DNA of 27,681 bases. Source: a virus. Where the stretch lies: the IMG/VR virus record IMGVR_UViG_3300030101_002511, positions 1 to 27,681 of that record, one strand, 5' to 3'. Positions 20,870 through 27,681 of the stretch are shown here, in pieces; position 1 is the stretch's first letter; every line of letters begins with the position of its first letter. Both the position numbers and the translations under genes were made by a program. Below the pieces are notes generated by a model that saw nothing but the letters and a program-made list of their open reading frames with translations, was not told the DNA's origin and did no database searches.

Positions 20870-22784
20870 AGTTTTTGATATTATCTTTAAAACAAGAGGC
20901 TTGGATAAGGCTAAAAAAGATTCTGATAATTTAGATAATAGTTTTGATCAATTAGGAAGAACTGCAAAAAAAGTTGCCATCGGTTTTGTATCTTTTCAAG
21001 GTGCATTAAAAGCCGTTGAGTTAGCTCAACTTGCTGCACAAACTGAAACAGTTAGAAGATCATTTGGCAACCTTGCAGAAGAACCAGATAAAATGCTGCA
21101 ATCTATGAAAAGAGCAACTGCTGGAACTATTTCAGAAATGGAGTTGATGCAAAAATTCAACGAGGCATCCTTGCTTGGTTTACCTTTAGATCGATTTGAT
21201 GAGATGTTAGAAATTGCAAGAGGAGCAGCACAAGCAACTGGACAATCAATGGATTTCATGTTAAATAGTATAGTGGTTGCTCTTGGTAGGCAATCAAAAC
21301 TAATGCTTGACAATTTAGGAATTATGATTGACATAACAGCAGCAAATGAAGAATTTGCAAAAGCAATAGGCAAGACATCGAATCAATTAACAGATCAAGA
21401 AAAGAAACAAGCGTTTGTAAATAAAGCCTTACAGATTGGTAATGAAAATCTTGAACGATCTGGAGGGGTAATTGATTCCAATATTGATTCTTTTGGTCGT
21501 TTAAATGCAAGTATTGAAGATTTGCAAGTTACTTTAGGGCAGACATTTTTACCAATTGTAGCCTCGGTCATCGAAAATATGTCAGAATTTATGAACGAGA
21601 TTGATGCTGAAGATTTAATATCTTTTTCTATTGCACTGGGAACAACATCAACAGCACTTGGAGTCTATACGGTTGCACAAAACGCAGCGAATATTTCAGC
21701 AAAAGCATTTTCAAAAGCATTGCCGATTGTTGTCTTTACAACTATTGTTGCTGGATTGACAGAGGTAGTTAAAGAAATAAGAAACATCCAAAAAATTGCA
21801 GATAGTACAACTAAATCAGTAAGTTTATTATTTGTGGGCGATGGATCTATTTTTGGAGAAGCTAATAAAATTTTAGATGAAAATGCAGATTTATCAAGAA
21901 TTTCAACCGACGAACTACAAAAATTAAGTCAAGGTTTTGCAGAGTTAGCAATCGACACAAATCAAAATACAGAAACGCAAAACTTTTTTCTTGAAGCTAA
22001 TAAAAAAGTTAATGAAGAGCTGAAAACAAGGGTTGCAATAAATCAAGATTTAATTATTGGAAGTGAAAAATATAAAGAATTAGTTCAAGATTTGATAAGA
22101 GGTGGAGGAGAAACAGAAAAAGCATATATTGATTCTTTAAATGGTAGCTATGCAGAATTTATTTCTCAACAAATGACATCGTTAGAAATGAGAGATAAAG
22201 AGCAGAAATTTATTGATAGGTTTGTTGCATCATTTCCAGAACAAGCTAAAGCACTTGGTTTGGTTAGCTCTGAACAAATGAAACATAAAAAAACAGTTGA
22301 TGCAACAATTGAATCTTTTAATAATGTCGGATCAGCAGCCTCATCAACATCTGAATTATTGGCAGCATTGGCTGGAGAAAATAAGGAAATGCAGTTAGTA
22401 GCATTGCAACTTGCGAAAATCTCAGCTATTGCAAATATAGCTCAAGGTGTTACAAAAGCATTTGCCCAGGGTGGGGTTTTGGGATTTGCAACTGGAGCGT
22501 CGATAACTGCTGCTGGAGCAGCTCAGATAGCAACTATTGATGCTCAGATCTCACAACTTAAAAAGGCTCAATACGGCATTGATCAAATGATCTCATCCCC
22601 TACTTTGATTTTAGCTGGAGAGGCTGGGCCAGAACGTGTTCAAGTAACTCCATCTGATAGACCAGCATCACAACAGCAAGGAGCATTGACTATCAATTTC
22701 AATGGGCCAGTTACATCCAGGGAATTTGTTCGAGATACTATAATTCCAGAGATTGATCGTGTTCAAAAACTTGGTTTAGCTTAA
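20859..22784 (+). CDS. Tape measure protein
   Basis: The 641-residue protein has the usual start for small tape measures (NRVFDIIFKTRGLDKAKKDSDN), long helices rich in Ala, Gln and Glu, hydrophobic stretches near residues 255-310 (LGTTSTALGVYTVAQNAANISAKAF) and near 535-570, and a C-terminal region NFNGPVTSREFVRDTIIP. It sets tail length and may enter the cell with the DNA. At about 0.15 nm per residue the tail would be roughly 95 nm, an inference from length only. No peptidase domain is seen. Confidence 0.85.
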   Translation: MANRVFDIIFKTRGLDKAKKDSDNLDNSFDQLGRTAKKVAIGFVSFQGALKAVELAQLAAQTETVRRSFGNLAEEPDKMLQSMKRATAGTISEMELMQKFNEASLLGLPLDRFDEMLEIARGAAQATGQSMDFMLNSIVVALGRQSKLMLDNLGIMIDITAANEEFAKAIGKTSNQLTDQEKKQAFVNKALQIGNENLERSGGVIDSNIDSFGRLNASIEDLQVTLGQTFLPIVASVIENMSEFMNEIDAEDLISFSIALGTTSTALGVYTVAQNAANISAKAFSKALPIVVFTTIVAGLTEVVKEIRNIQKIADSTTKSVSLLFVGDGSIFGEANKILDENADLSRISTDELQKLSQGFAELAIDTNQNTETQNFFLEANKKVNEELKTRVAINQDLIIGSEKYKELVQDLIRGGGETEKAYIDSLNGSYAEFISQQMTSLEMRDKEQKFIDRFVASFPEQAKALGLVSSEQMKHKKTVDATIESFNNVGSAASSTSELLAALAGENKEMQLVALQLAKISAIANIAQGVTKAFAQGGVLGFATGASITAAGAAQIATIDAQISQLKKAQYGIDQMISSPTLILAGEAGPERVQVTPSDRPASQQQGALTINFNGPVTSREFVRDTIIPEIDRVQKLGLA

Positions 22785-24796
22785 TGGCATTAAGTCAAGG
22801 ATCATGGAGTCCAGCATCTGGGATGCGAGAAAACTGGCTGGTGCAAGTTCACAAAACAGATGAATCAGCTTTTCAAGCATATAGTTTTTTTGATCAAACA
22901 ATTAATTCAGTTGCTTATAGTGGATTGATATTAAACAATCCGAACATTCGAGAAAGTATAAATCTTTATTCTTCTCAATCTTCACTTTCAAACGTAACTA
23001 TAACTTTGGACAATTCAAGCAATGAAGCAGAAACCCTTTTATTTGGATCTAACTTTTACCTCAATGGAGATGTCAAGATTTTTTCTAATTTACAATCTGG
23101 AACTGTTTCAAATTTTGATAATATTCCACAGATATATTTTGGCCGCCTTGAATCAATTAGTCATGATGAATCAAGCGTAACTTTGAATATTGTTAGCCAA
23201 AGGCCCTGGGAAAATATAATAGTTCCAAATTCTTACTCGGCACAAAAGATTTTAGCTCCATTAGTTTATGGAGATTATACTGGGAATGATTCTGCTTTTC
23301 CTGGAACTGGCACAGATAATTGGTATCCAGCTCCATTTACAAACTCAGATTCAAACGGTGCAAATTATGTAACTGGAACAACGGCAAGAACTGGATTAAA
23401 CCCATCAAGATATTTGGAAACCTATGATGGATTCGTTCCATATTTTGGATTTCCATCTGATACCAGGACAGTATCTGGCGTTGAGGTTGTTGAGATTGAC
23501 CAGAGGGCATTATATACAATTAAATTATCTCCAAATGCAAACTCACAAACTTCATCTGGATCTGATATAACAGAAACAAACATGGCGAATATTTATGATG
23601 ATGATGAATCAACCTTTGGAACTGTTTCAATTGATGCGATTGTTGGTGGTGTTGGATCAGTAAACCAAACCCATGTTGAGGCTTTTACGATTCCACAAAC
23701 TGGAGAAAATTCATTAATTAATTTGAAATATCAAGTCACTCAATTAAATCAAGTTGGAACAATGACAAATGGAGCAGTCCAAATTCAGATCCAAACCTCT
23801 GGGGGAAATAGTTCGACAGTTACAAAAACAGCCGTTATGGGATCGGCTGATACAATTCAATTTTCTGTAAGTTCAGCAGTAACAACAATCAGCGTAAGTT
23901 TGCAATTTACTGGCAACGCAACTGGAAGTGCTGGTGGCACTTTGGCAATGGATGTGAAATTATTTGAGTTGTTTGCACCAGAAAACAAATCTGATGATGA
24001 TGTTGAAAGAGTTTTTGTAGAGGCAGATGGATTGACCAAAAGTTTTTCATCTGGTACAGCAACCAAGTTACATGAGTTTCATCGAGATTTATTTCACAGA
24101 TTTTTGGGGATAACTGCAACACCAGTAGGGTATTCAGATTTGGATACAGCCAGGAGCTGGACAGGTAGATTCTGGGCATTAGAGCAGATCCCAATCAAAC
24201 AATTATTAGATAAATTTGCCTACGAGGGTGGTTTTGTTTATACCTATTCTGCTGCTGGAGTTTTGAAATATATATTTATAAAAGATACATATAGTTCAGC
24301 TGATCACTCAATGGATAAGAACGACATTGCAAACATTAATATTGGCCACACACCAACAAGCGATCTTTTAACAGATATAACGGTCAATTTTGACAAGCAC
24401 CCTGCAAAAGATACTTTTAGAAGTCAAACAACAGCAACAGATTCAACAACCAGGTCAAACTACAATTTTGCAACTAATGAGGGAAAGATTACAATAAATC
24501 TGGATGCTTTAGTAACTGGGATTGGATCCGATATTGATTTGAGCAGTAACGATCCAAACGATGGATTTATTGAATATTATGGAAACATAAGAAATCAACC
24601 CAGGGTGATAATAAGAGCCGATGTTGTAAATCCAGCGTTTTTTGATATGGAGTTAGGAGATATTGTTAGTTTTGGCACAATGATTCCAACAAAAGCATTT
24701 AATAAATCATTTAGTTCAAGATTTTTTATGGTTACATCTCTGAGCAGAAGTTCTGGCAGATTGAATGCAGAATTTTTTGATGTAACACCATTATAA
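22784..24796 (+). CDS. Baseplate / tail-tip protein
   Basis: The 670-residue protein follows the tape measure gene with a TAATG overlap. It is beta-rich: an N-terminal domain (ENWLVQVHKTDE, then FDQTINSVAYSGLIL), an internal module (about 290-405) that looks like a carbohydrate-binding or immunoglobulin-like sandwich (ALYTIKLSPNANSQ to AMDVKLFELFAP), and a C-terminal part (FWALEQIPIKQLLDKFAYEGGF, then DMELGDIVSFGTMIP). That C-terminal pattern resembles hub domains of tail-associated proteins. It probably forms the tail tip and contacts the receptor or cell wall. Confidence 0.65.
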   Translation: MALSQGSWSPASGMRENWLVQVHKTDESAFQAYSFFDQTINSVAYSGLILNNPNIRESINLYSSQSSLSNVTITLDNSSNEAETLLFGSNFYLNGDVKIFSNLQSGTVSNFDNIPQIYFGRLESISHDESSVTLNIVSQRPWENIIVPNSYSAQKILAPLVYGDYTGNDSAFPGTGTDNWYPAPFTNSDSNGANYVTGTTARTGLNPSRYLETYDGFVPYFGFPSDTRTVSGVEVVEIDQRALYTIKLSPNANSQTSSGSDITETNMANIYDDDESTFGTVSIDAIVGGVGSVNQTHVEAFTIPQTGENSLINLKYQVTQLNQVGTMTNGAVQIQIQTSGGNSSTVTKTAVMGSADTIQFSVSSAVTTISVSLQFTGNATGSAGGTLAMDVKLFELFAPENKSDDDVERVFVEADGLTKSFSSGTATKLHEFHRDLFHRFLGITATPVGYSDLDTARSWTGRFWALEQIPIKQLLDKFAYEGGFVYTYSAAGVLKYIFIKDTYSSADHSMDKNDIANINIGHTPTSDLLTDITVNFDKHPAKDTFRSQTTATDSTTRSNYNFATNEGKITINLDALVTGIGSDIDLSSNDPNDGFIEYYGNIRNQPRVIIRADVVNPAFFDMELGDIVSFGTMIPTKAFNKSFSSRFFMVTSLSRSSGRLNAEFFDVTPL

Positions 24797-24805
24797 GGAG
24801 TAATT

Positions 24806-25201
24806 ATGGCAATAAGTACAGCAGCATTTGATGATGGCGATAATGGGGCCTCAAAAATCACATTCACACCATCCAGAAACCCTAATATTGGCGTTGAATA
24901 TGGTTCAAATTATCAAGGTGTTTTAAAAAATCAAGCTATTGGAGGAGAATGTTACACAATTGAAAGATTTGGTAAAAGGCGTACTTTTACAATGACTTAT
25001 TCTTTTTTAACAAGTGCAGATCAAGCAAAACTCCAGGCCCTTATTGATTATGCAGATGGCAGGAAGAATTTTTTCTTTTTTAGCGAGGATAACTTCTCAA
25101 CTACTGGAATAAAAGTCAGATTTGACCAAGATTCATTTGCTTTTCAAGAAGTAGCAAATGGGGCCACAAGCATAACTTTTTCAATAATAGAACAACTTTA
25201 A
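24806..25201 (+). CDS. Small tail-tip protein
   Basis: This 131-residue protein carries the segment FTMTYSFLTSADQAKLQALIDYADGRKNFFFF, then FSTTGIKVRFDQDSFAF and GATSITFSIIEQL. The pattern of a 'DQAKLQALIDYADGRKN' helix followed by strands is one I associate with minor tail proteins of the distal tail type. An AAGGAG ribosome binding site precedes the ATG. It is the last gene before a terminator and therefore the last gene of the structural operon. Confidence 0.6.
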   Translation: MAISTAAFDDGDNGASKITFTPSRNPNIGVEYGSNYQGVLKNQAIGGECYTIERFGKRRTFTMTYSFLTSADQAKLQALIDYADGRKNFFFFSEDNFSTTGIKVRFDQDSFAFQEVANGATSITFSIIEQL

Positions 25202-25218
25202 TTTCACTCCTCCTCCTG

Positions 25219-25255
25219 GCCCTCAGAGATAATATCAAAGAGGGCAATCTTTTTT
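25219..25255 (+). terminator. Intrinsic terminator at the end of the structural operon
   Basis: GCCCTC (25219-25224) pairs with GAGGGC (25240-25245) and is followed by AATC and six T (25250-25255). The loop is 15 nt. It lies 18 bp after the stop of the last tail gene and just before a new promoter, which marks an operon boundary. Confidence 0.75.
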
Positions 25256-25260
25256 CTTTG

Positions 25261-25290
25261 TTATTAGTTTTTTTCATATTAAATTATACT
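25261..25290 (+). promoter_or_regulatory. Promoter candidate for the early accessory genes
   Basis: TATACT (25285-25290), close to the sigma70 consensus, lies 18 bp downstream of TTATTA (25261-25266), immediately after the structural-operon terminator. Transcription would start near 25297 and use the AAAGGAG site for the ATG at 25327. The -35 box is weak, so an activator may be needed. Confidence 0.45.
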
Positions 25291-25326
25291 ATGACGATTA
25301 ACAAAAAAACAAAGGAGAACCCTAAA

Positions 25327-25623
25327 ATGAATAAAGACAAACATAAGTTAGAATATAATGGCTGGACTAATTGGGTTACATGGAATTTTAAGCTTTGGAT
25401 TGATAATGATGAAAAATTACATAAGTTTGTATATTCTAATCTAATAGACTATGAAACACCTAAATATAAAAAAATGTTTTTACAAAAAGTTGGAATAACT
25501 TGTGCTGGTACTGAATTAATGTCTGATCTTACGAAATCAGATTTGACTTTTATTAATTATGAAGAATTAATTAATGAAATAGAAGAAGATATTAAAGAAT
25601 TAAGGCTTGAGCTTAACAATTGA
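25327..25623 (+). CDS. Small phage protein with GWTNWVTWN motif
   Basis: I start at ATG 25327 because of the AAAGGAG 10 bp upstream; an in-frame ATG at 25291 lies within the promoter. The 98-residue protein begins EYNGWTNWVTWNFKLWIDNDE, a pattern shared with a family of small proteins in phages and bacteria (DUF7249-like, 'GW.NYETW...LW..N'). The rest is acidic and helical. Function unknown; it is the first gene of a new operon. Confidence 0.65.
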   Translation: MNKDKHKLEYNGWTNWVTWNFKLWIDNDEKLHKFVYSNLIDYETPKYKKMFLQKVGITCAGTELMSDLTKSDLTFINYEELINEIEEDIKELRLELNN

Positions 25624-25723
25624 TTAAAATCGAAGTGATTATTGATTTTTTGAATATACATTGCATTAATTTCACAATTAATAATAACTGCTTGGGCCTT
25701 AAAACATTAAAGAGGAGAGTAAA

Positions 25724-25921
25724 ATGAATCCATATATATTTTGGCTAATCGTTGCCGTTTTGGTGGCTTTTTTTCAAATGTTTAATAAATTAGTTCAATA
25801 TAGAACATCTGCTAAGTTCTGGAAAAATACAGCATTCCAGGCAACGGAGAGATATAATCAAATGCTTGTAAAACAATCGATGAAACAAGCATTGAGCAAA
25901 TTAGATAAGATAAAAGCATGA
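25724..25921 (+). CDS. Small membrane protein (65 aa)
   Basis: An AGGAGAG ribosome binding site leads to a protein with an N-terminal membrane segment (IFWLIVAVLVAFFQMF, residues 4-19) and then a basic helix (FWKNTAFQATERYNQMLVKQSMKQALSKLDKIK). It is separated from the previous gene by 100 bp that contain an AT-rich dyad (ATTAAT at 25665-25670 and 25677-25682). It could be an early membrane protein such as a superinfection factor; no family recognised. Confidence 0.5.
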   Translation: MNPYIFWLIVAVLVAFFQMFNKLVQYRTSAKFWKNTAFQATERYNQMLVKQSMKQALSKLDKIKA

Positions 25922-25945
25922 ATATTAGAGCGTTCATGCTTTTGA

Positions 25946-26032
25946 ATGGTGGGGGGCGAGGGCGTATCACTCTCTCCGATATGTCCTTTCCTTTGTTGTT
26001 AATCGTCAATTTTCAACCCCCACCATATTTTT
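25946..26032 (+). ncRNA. Candidate structured RNA with a nested hairpin
   Basis: ATGGTGGGGG (25946-25955) pairs perfectly with CCCCCACCAT (26017-26026) and is followed by ATTTTT. Within the 61-nt interior, GGCGTATC (25961-25968) pairs with GATATGTC C-side bases 25978-25985 through eight pairs including two G-U, leaving the loop ACTCTCTCC. The region has no convincing + strand gene. It ends right before the AGGAG of the gene at 26044, so it could be a small RNA with its own terminator or a 5' leader/attenuator. Confidence 0.5.
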
Positions 26033-26043
26033 AGGAGTGACAA

Positions 26044-26247
26044 ATGAAACATAGAATTTTTTATTTTGACAAATCTGGAGAAAAGACCATCGCAATAATT
26101 ACTCATAAAAAAGAAATAAAAAACAAGCAGAGTCAGTTTATAAAGATCATGAAAGTGCTCGAGAGGGATGGATGGACTTCAACAGAAATAAAACAGAAAA
26201 TAGATCCACCTAAAGTATTTCACCCACAAACTGGAGAGGAGATCTGA
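26044..26247 (+). CDS. Small hypothetical protein (67 aa)
   Basis: AGGAG at 26033-26037 precedes the ATG. The protein has a short strand start (HRIFYFDKSGEKTIAIITHKK), a basic helix and a terminal PPKVFHPQTGEEI. Its stop overlaps the next start (TGATG). No motif recognised. Its ribosome binding site lies 7 bp from the structured segment, so its translation may depend on that fold. Confidence 0.55.
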   Translation: MKHRIFYFDKSGEKTIAIITHKKEIKNKQSQFIKIMKVLERDGWTSTEIKQKIDPPKVFHPQTGEEI

Positions 26248-26480
26248 TGTCAGATTTAAGATGGGGTTCGAGTCATTATAGAGTTACCATATTAATAGGG
26301 GATGGCATGACAAATATTGAATCCAGAAGTTTTGTTGATCTAATAACAAAATTATTAAAAATTTTTAAAAAATATGAGGATGCATATATAGTTGATGCAA
26401 CTGCTTTTTTTGAAAAAGAATCTTATAACATAAAACAAAAGGTAATTCAAACATTAAATGAGAGGAGAGATGATGATTGA
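26247..26480 (+). CDS. Small hypothetical protein (77 aa)
   Basis: The ATG overlaps the previous stop. The protein combines strands (SHYRVTILIGDGMTNIES) with an amphipathic helix (FVDLITKLLKIFKKYED) and a charged C-terminus (RRDDD). No family recognised. Coupled starts and stops support it as a real member of this early operon. Confidence 0.5.
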   Translation: MSDLRWGSSHYRVTILIGDGMTNIESRSFVDLITKLLKIFKKYEDAYIVDATAFFEKESYNIKQKVIQTLNERRDDD

Positions 26481-26874
26481 TAATAAGTTTCTTGCTGAGA
26501 AATACGGTCTGGAAAAATCACATTTTTGGAAACATAAACAATCTGGCAAATGGATTGTTTCCCACGTAGCTGTTATGATCATTGCAGATTACGAGGGAAT
26601 TGAGTTTAGCAAACCAGAATATATAGAAAAAGAGATGGGTTCGGTTGTTCTTTTAGGATCTGGAGAGTTAATTTTAGAAAATGGTAATAAAAAAGTAAAA
26701 TGGACTCATGGCGAGGCAAACTTAAAAAATTGTCATGTGCCTTATCCATACGCAATGGCTGAAAAAAGGTTAAAAGATAGGCTAACTTTAATGCTTATAT
26801 CAGCTTATGGGGATGTTTATTCTGAGATTGAGGCAGATGAGTTTGCAGCACAACAAAAAATTCATGATGAATGA
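26473..26874 (+). CDS. Conserved phage protein with YPYAMAEKRLKDR motif
   Basis: I choose ATG 26473 (MIDNKFLAEKYGL) because GAGGAGA sits five bases upstream; ATG at 26458 and 26470 are also in frame. The 133-residue protein has EKSHFWKHKQSGKWIVSHVAV at the N-terminus, a beta core, and GEANLKNCHVPYPYAMAEKRLKDRLTLML, then VYSEIEADEF at the C-terminus. The last block recurs in phage proteins encoded near recombination and single-strand annealing genes. A recombination or DNA-annealing role is possible but not shown. Confidence 0.5.
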   Translation: MIDNKFLAEKYGLEKSHFWKHKQSGKWIVSHVAVMIIADYEGIEFSKPEYIEKEMGSVVLLGSGELILENGNKKVKWTHGEANLKNCHVPYPYAMAEKRLKDRLTLMLISAYGDVYSEIEADEFAAQQKIHDE

Positions 26875-27031
26875 TCAGCCAGATAGGATCGAAGTTGGCT
26901 CCGAAACTGGGATTGAGCAAGATTTGCCATTTGATAACAATATAAAAAGTGAATTTGATTGGTTGGCGTCAATTAAAAGAACTTTTAAAAACATTGTGGA
27001 TATTGTAAAGATATTAACAAAATGGCGATAA
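26867..27031 (+). CDS. Small hypothetical protein (54 aa)
   Basis: ATGAATGA at 26867 couples this frame to the previous stop (an ATG three bases earlier is also in frame). It has an acidic first half (IEVGSETGIEQDLPFDNN) and a basic, amphipathic second half (WLASIKRTFKNIVDIVKILTKWR). It overlaps the nuclease gene by 10 bp. No family recognised; the basic helix might contact DNA or a partner protein. Confidence 0.5.
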   Translation: MNDQPDRIEVGSETGIEQDLPFDNNIKSEFDWLASIKRTFKNIVDIVKILTKWR

Positions 27032-27411
27032 AACGTACAAAGTGGGATGCAGTTTTTTCTGATTTAGTTCGTTATAGAGATAAATGGACTTGTCAGAGAT
27101 GTGGCAAAAAATACCCAGAAAAGAGCAGAGGCTTACATTGCTCCCACTTTTACGGAAGAAGAGCGTACAGCACAAGATTTGAGCCAAGAAACGCTATGTC
27201 TTTATGTTTCTCATGTCATCTTTTTGTAGGATCTAATCCAGTAAAGCATATTGAGTTATGGGAATCTAGATTTTCAAAAGAAGATCAAGATTTTGTTCAT
27301 TGCTTACACAATCAATTAATTAAAAAAAATGAAATAGAAACAGAGGAACATTATAAACAATTAAAGGAGAGATTGAATGCAATCAAAAATAATGGAATTA
27401 TTAATAAGTGA
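27022..27411 (+). CDS. NinG/HNH-like endonuclease
   Basis: The 129-residue protein has a metal-binding frame: CQRC (C24, C27), then LHCSHFYGRR (H39, C40, H42), then LCFSCH (C62, C65, H66), with STRFEPRNAMS between. This order is that of the NinG/Rap-type phage recombination nucleases and small HNH enzymes, where zinc knuckles hold a histidine-centred catalytic site. It would cut branched or double-stranded DNA during replication or concatemer processing. Location just upstream of the replication genes agrees. NinG against generic HNH cannot be settled by eye. Confidence 0.75.
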   Translation: MAIKRTKWDAVFSDLVRYRDKWTCQRCGKKYPEKSRGLHCSHFYGRRAYSTRFEPRNAMSLCFSCHLFVGSNPVKHIELWESRFSKEDQDFVHCLHNQLIKKNEIETEEHYKQLKERLNAIKNNGIINK

Positions 27412-27673
27412 TAATAAGTATCGAGCATCAGATAATGTTTTATTAGCCAGGATTTGGCACGATCATTTGAAATATAAAATAAAAGATATGTCGGCTTTGG
27501 ATCTTTTAAATTTACTTGCAAAGGGTAAGCTGCCAAACCATAAAACAATAACACGAATTAGAAGAAAGTTGCAAAGTCAAAATTATTATCTTAAAGATAA
27601 ACAAGTTGCAGAATTAAGAAAAGATTTAGAATTAAAATATAAAATGCAATACTCAGAAAAGGATTCTTTGTAA
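27377..27673 (+). CDS. Small helical protein before the replication initiator
   Basis: From ATG 27377 (AAAGGAG upstream, overlapping the nuclease gene by 35 bp) there are 98 residues. The pattern SDNVLLARIWHDHL, then SALDLLNLLAKGKLPNHKTITRIRRKLQSQN, suggests two helices and a helix-turn-helix of a type seen in small phage DNA-binding proteins. It runs across the join of the circle: its 3' part is repeated at 1-91. Its TAA overlaps the initiator ATG, so both are probably translated together. Function unknown. Confidence 0.6.
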   Translation: MQSKIMELLISDNKYRASDNVLLARIWHDHLKYKIKDMSALDLLNLLAKGKLPNHKTITRIRRKLQSQNYYLKDKQVAELRKDLELKYKMQYSEKDSL

Positions 27674-27681
27674 TGTCTAAG
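27583..27681. repeat. Direct terminal repeat, right copy (matches 1-99)
   Basis: Exact copy of the first 99 bases. Here the upstream sequence continues the small helical protein gene, so this is the natural context of that gene, and the window ends nine bases into the replication initiator gene. Confidence 0.95.

Larger units (their letters stand above)
25292..26008. repeat. 13-bp inverted repeat pair flanking two small genes
   Basis: TGACGATTAACAA occurs at 25292-25304, and its exact reverse complement TTGTTAATCGTCA at 25996-26008. Similarity continues after a 5-base gap, with CAAAGGA on the same side of each copy. One copy overlaps the promoter/leader of the 25327 gene, the other lies in the loop of the structured segment. 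A regulator site or a remnant of duplicated leader DNA would explain it. Confidence 0.55.

Noticed and set aside
25640-25690. Second promoter ahead of the 25724 gene (TTGCAT with TAATAA)
   Set aside because: The spacing is 12 or 15 bp and the -10 is poor; the AT-rich dyad there may be an operator, but support is too thin to call.
25812-26009. Minus-strand open frame starting at the inverted repeat copy
   Set aside because: It overlaps a supported + strand gene and the structured segment, and its coding pattern is poor. Its only notable feature is the shared 13-mer, which I report as a repeat.
26260-26285. T-loop-like GGTTCGAGTC suggesting a second tRNA
   Set aside because: No T stem, anticodon arm or acceptor pairing can be formed around it, and it lies within a coupled coding gene.

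Overview
The window is an almost certainly complete small tailed-phage genome that has been linearised. The first 99 bases are repeated exactly as the last 99 (1-99 = 27583-27681), so the molecule closes into a circle of 27,582 bp. Such a short exact overlap is typical of an assembler k-mer join. Every gene I can support lies on the + strand, packed with ATGA/TAATG-type overlaps. The DNA is AT-rich, starts are ATG/GTG/TTG, and Shine-Dalgarno sequences are frequent. Gene content (HK97-type terminase, portal, MuF protein, scaffold, capsid, tail tube, chaperones with a slippery site, ~640-aa tape measure) indicates a siphovirus. The many small zinc-ribbon and Lys-rich proteins and the 'TAAELN..LDG' fibre repeats resemble uncultured marine phages; the host (perhaps a marine alphaproteobacterium) is inference only. 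I find no integrase, DNA polymerase, helicase or primase, so replication must rely on the host replisome.

Layout. (1) Replication/modification, about 26.0 kb through the join to 1757: several small early proteins, a NinG/HNH-like nuclease, a small helical protein, a replisome-organiser-type initiator, a DUF3310 protein, a phage Dam-type N6-adenine methyltransferase and a small SSB-like protein. (2) Control region, 1758-1968: two copies of a hairpin element followed by a good sigma70-type promoter, which drives a small sigma-70 region-4-like protein. (3) Small-protein cluster, 2360-3869: zinc-ribbon, very basic and Cys-rich proteins. (4) DNA modification and packaging, 3835-6647: ParB-like protein, Mom-like DNA modification enzyme, a tRNA-Gly(UCC) embedded in the 3' end of mom, and small and large terminase. 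(5) Head, 6654-10585, closed by a strong terminator. (6) A 1500-residue fibre with a C-terminal S74 self-cleaving chaperone. (7) Lysis-type genes (two one-TM proteins, a lysozyme-like protein) and a metallophosphoesterase, 15145-17278. (8) Neck and tail, 17459-25201, ending in a terminator. (9) A second promoter and small accessory genes leading back to replication, including a structured non-coding segment at 25946-26032.

How it works together (inference): early genes prime host-dependent replication; the sigma-like protein may redirect host RNA polymerase to the packaging/structural operon; Dam and Mom both modify phage adenines, giving layered protection against restriction. The most unusual spot is 4380-5066, where mom lacks any ATG/GTG/TTG for its conserved N-terminus and its last ~29 codons are a tRNA-Gly gene carrying one bulged base in the T stem. 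Cutting out that tRNA would destroy the mom message and leave the terminase message with a 5' leader of only a few bases.
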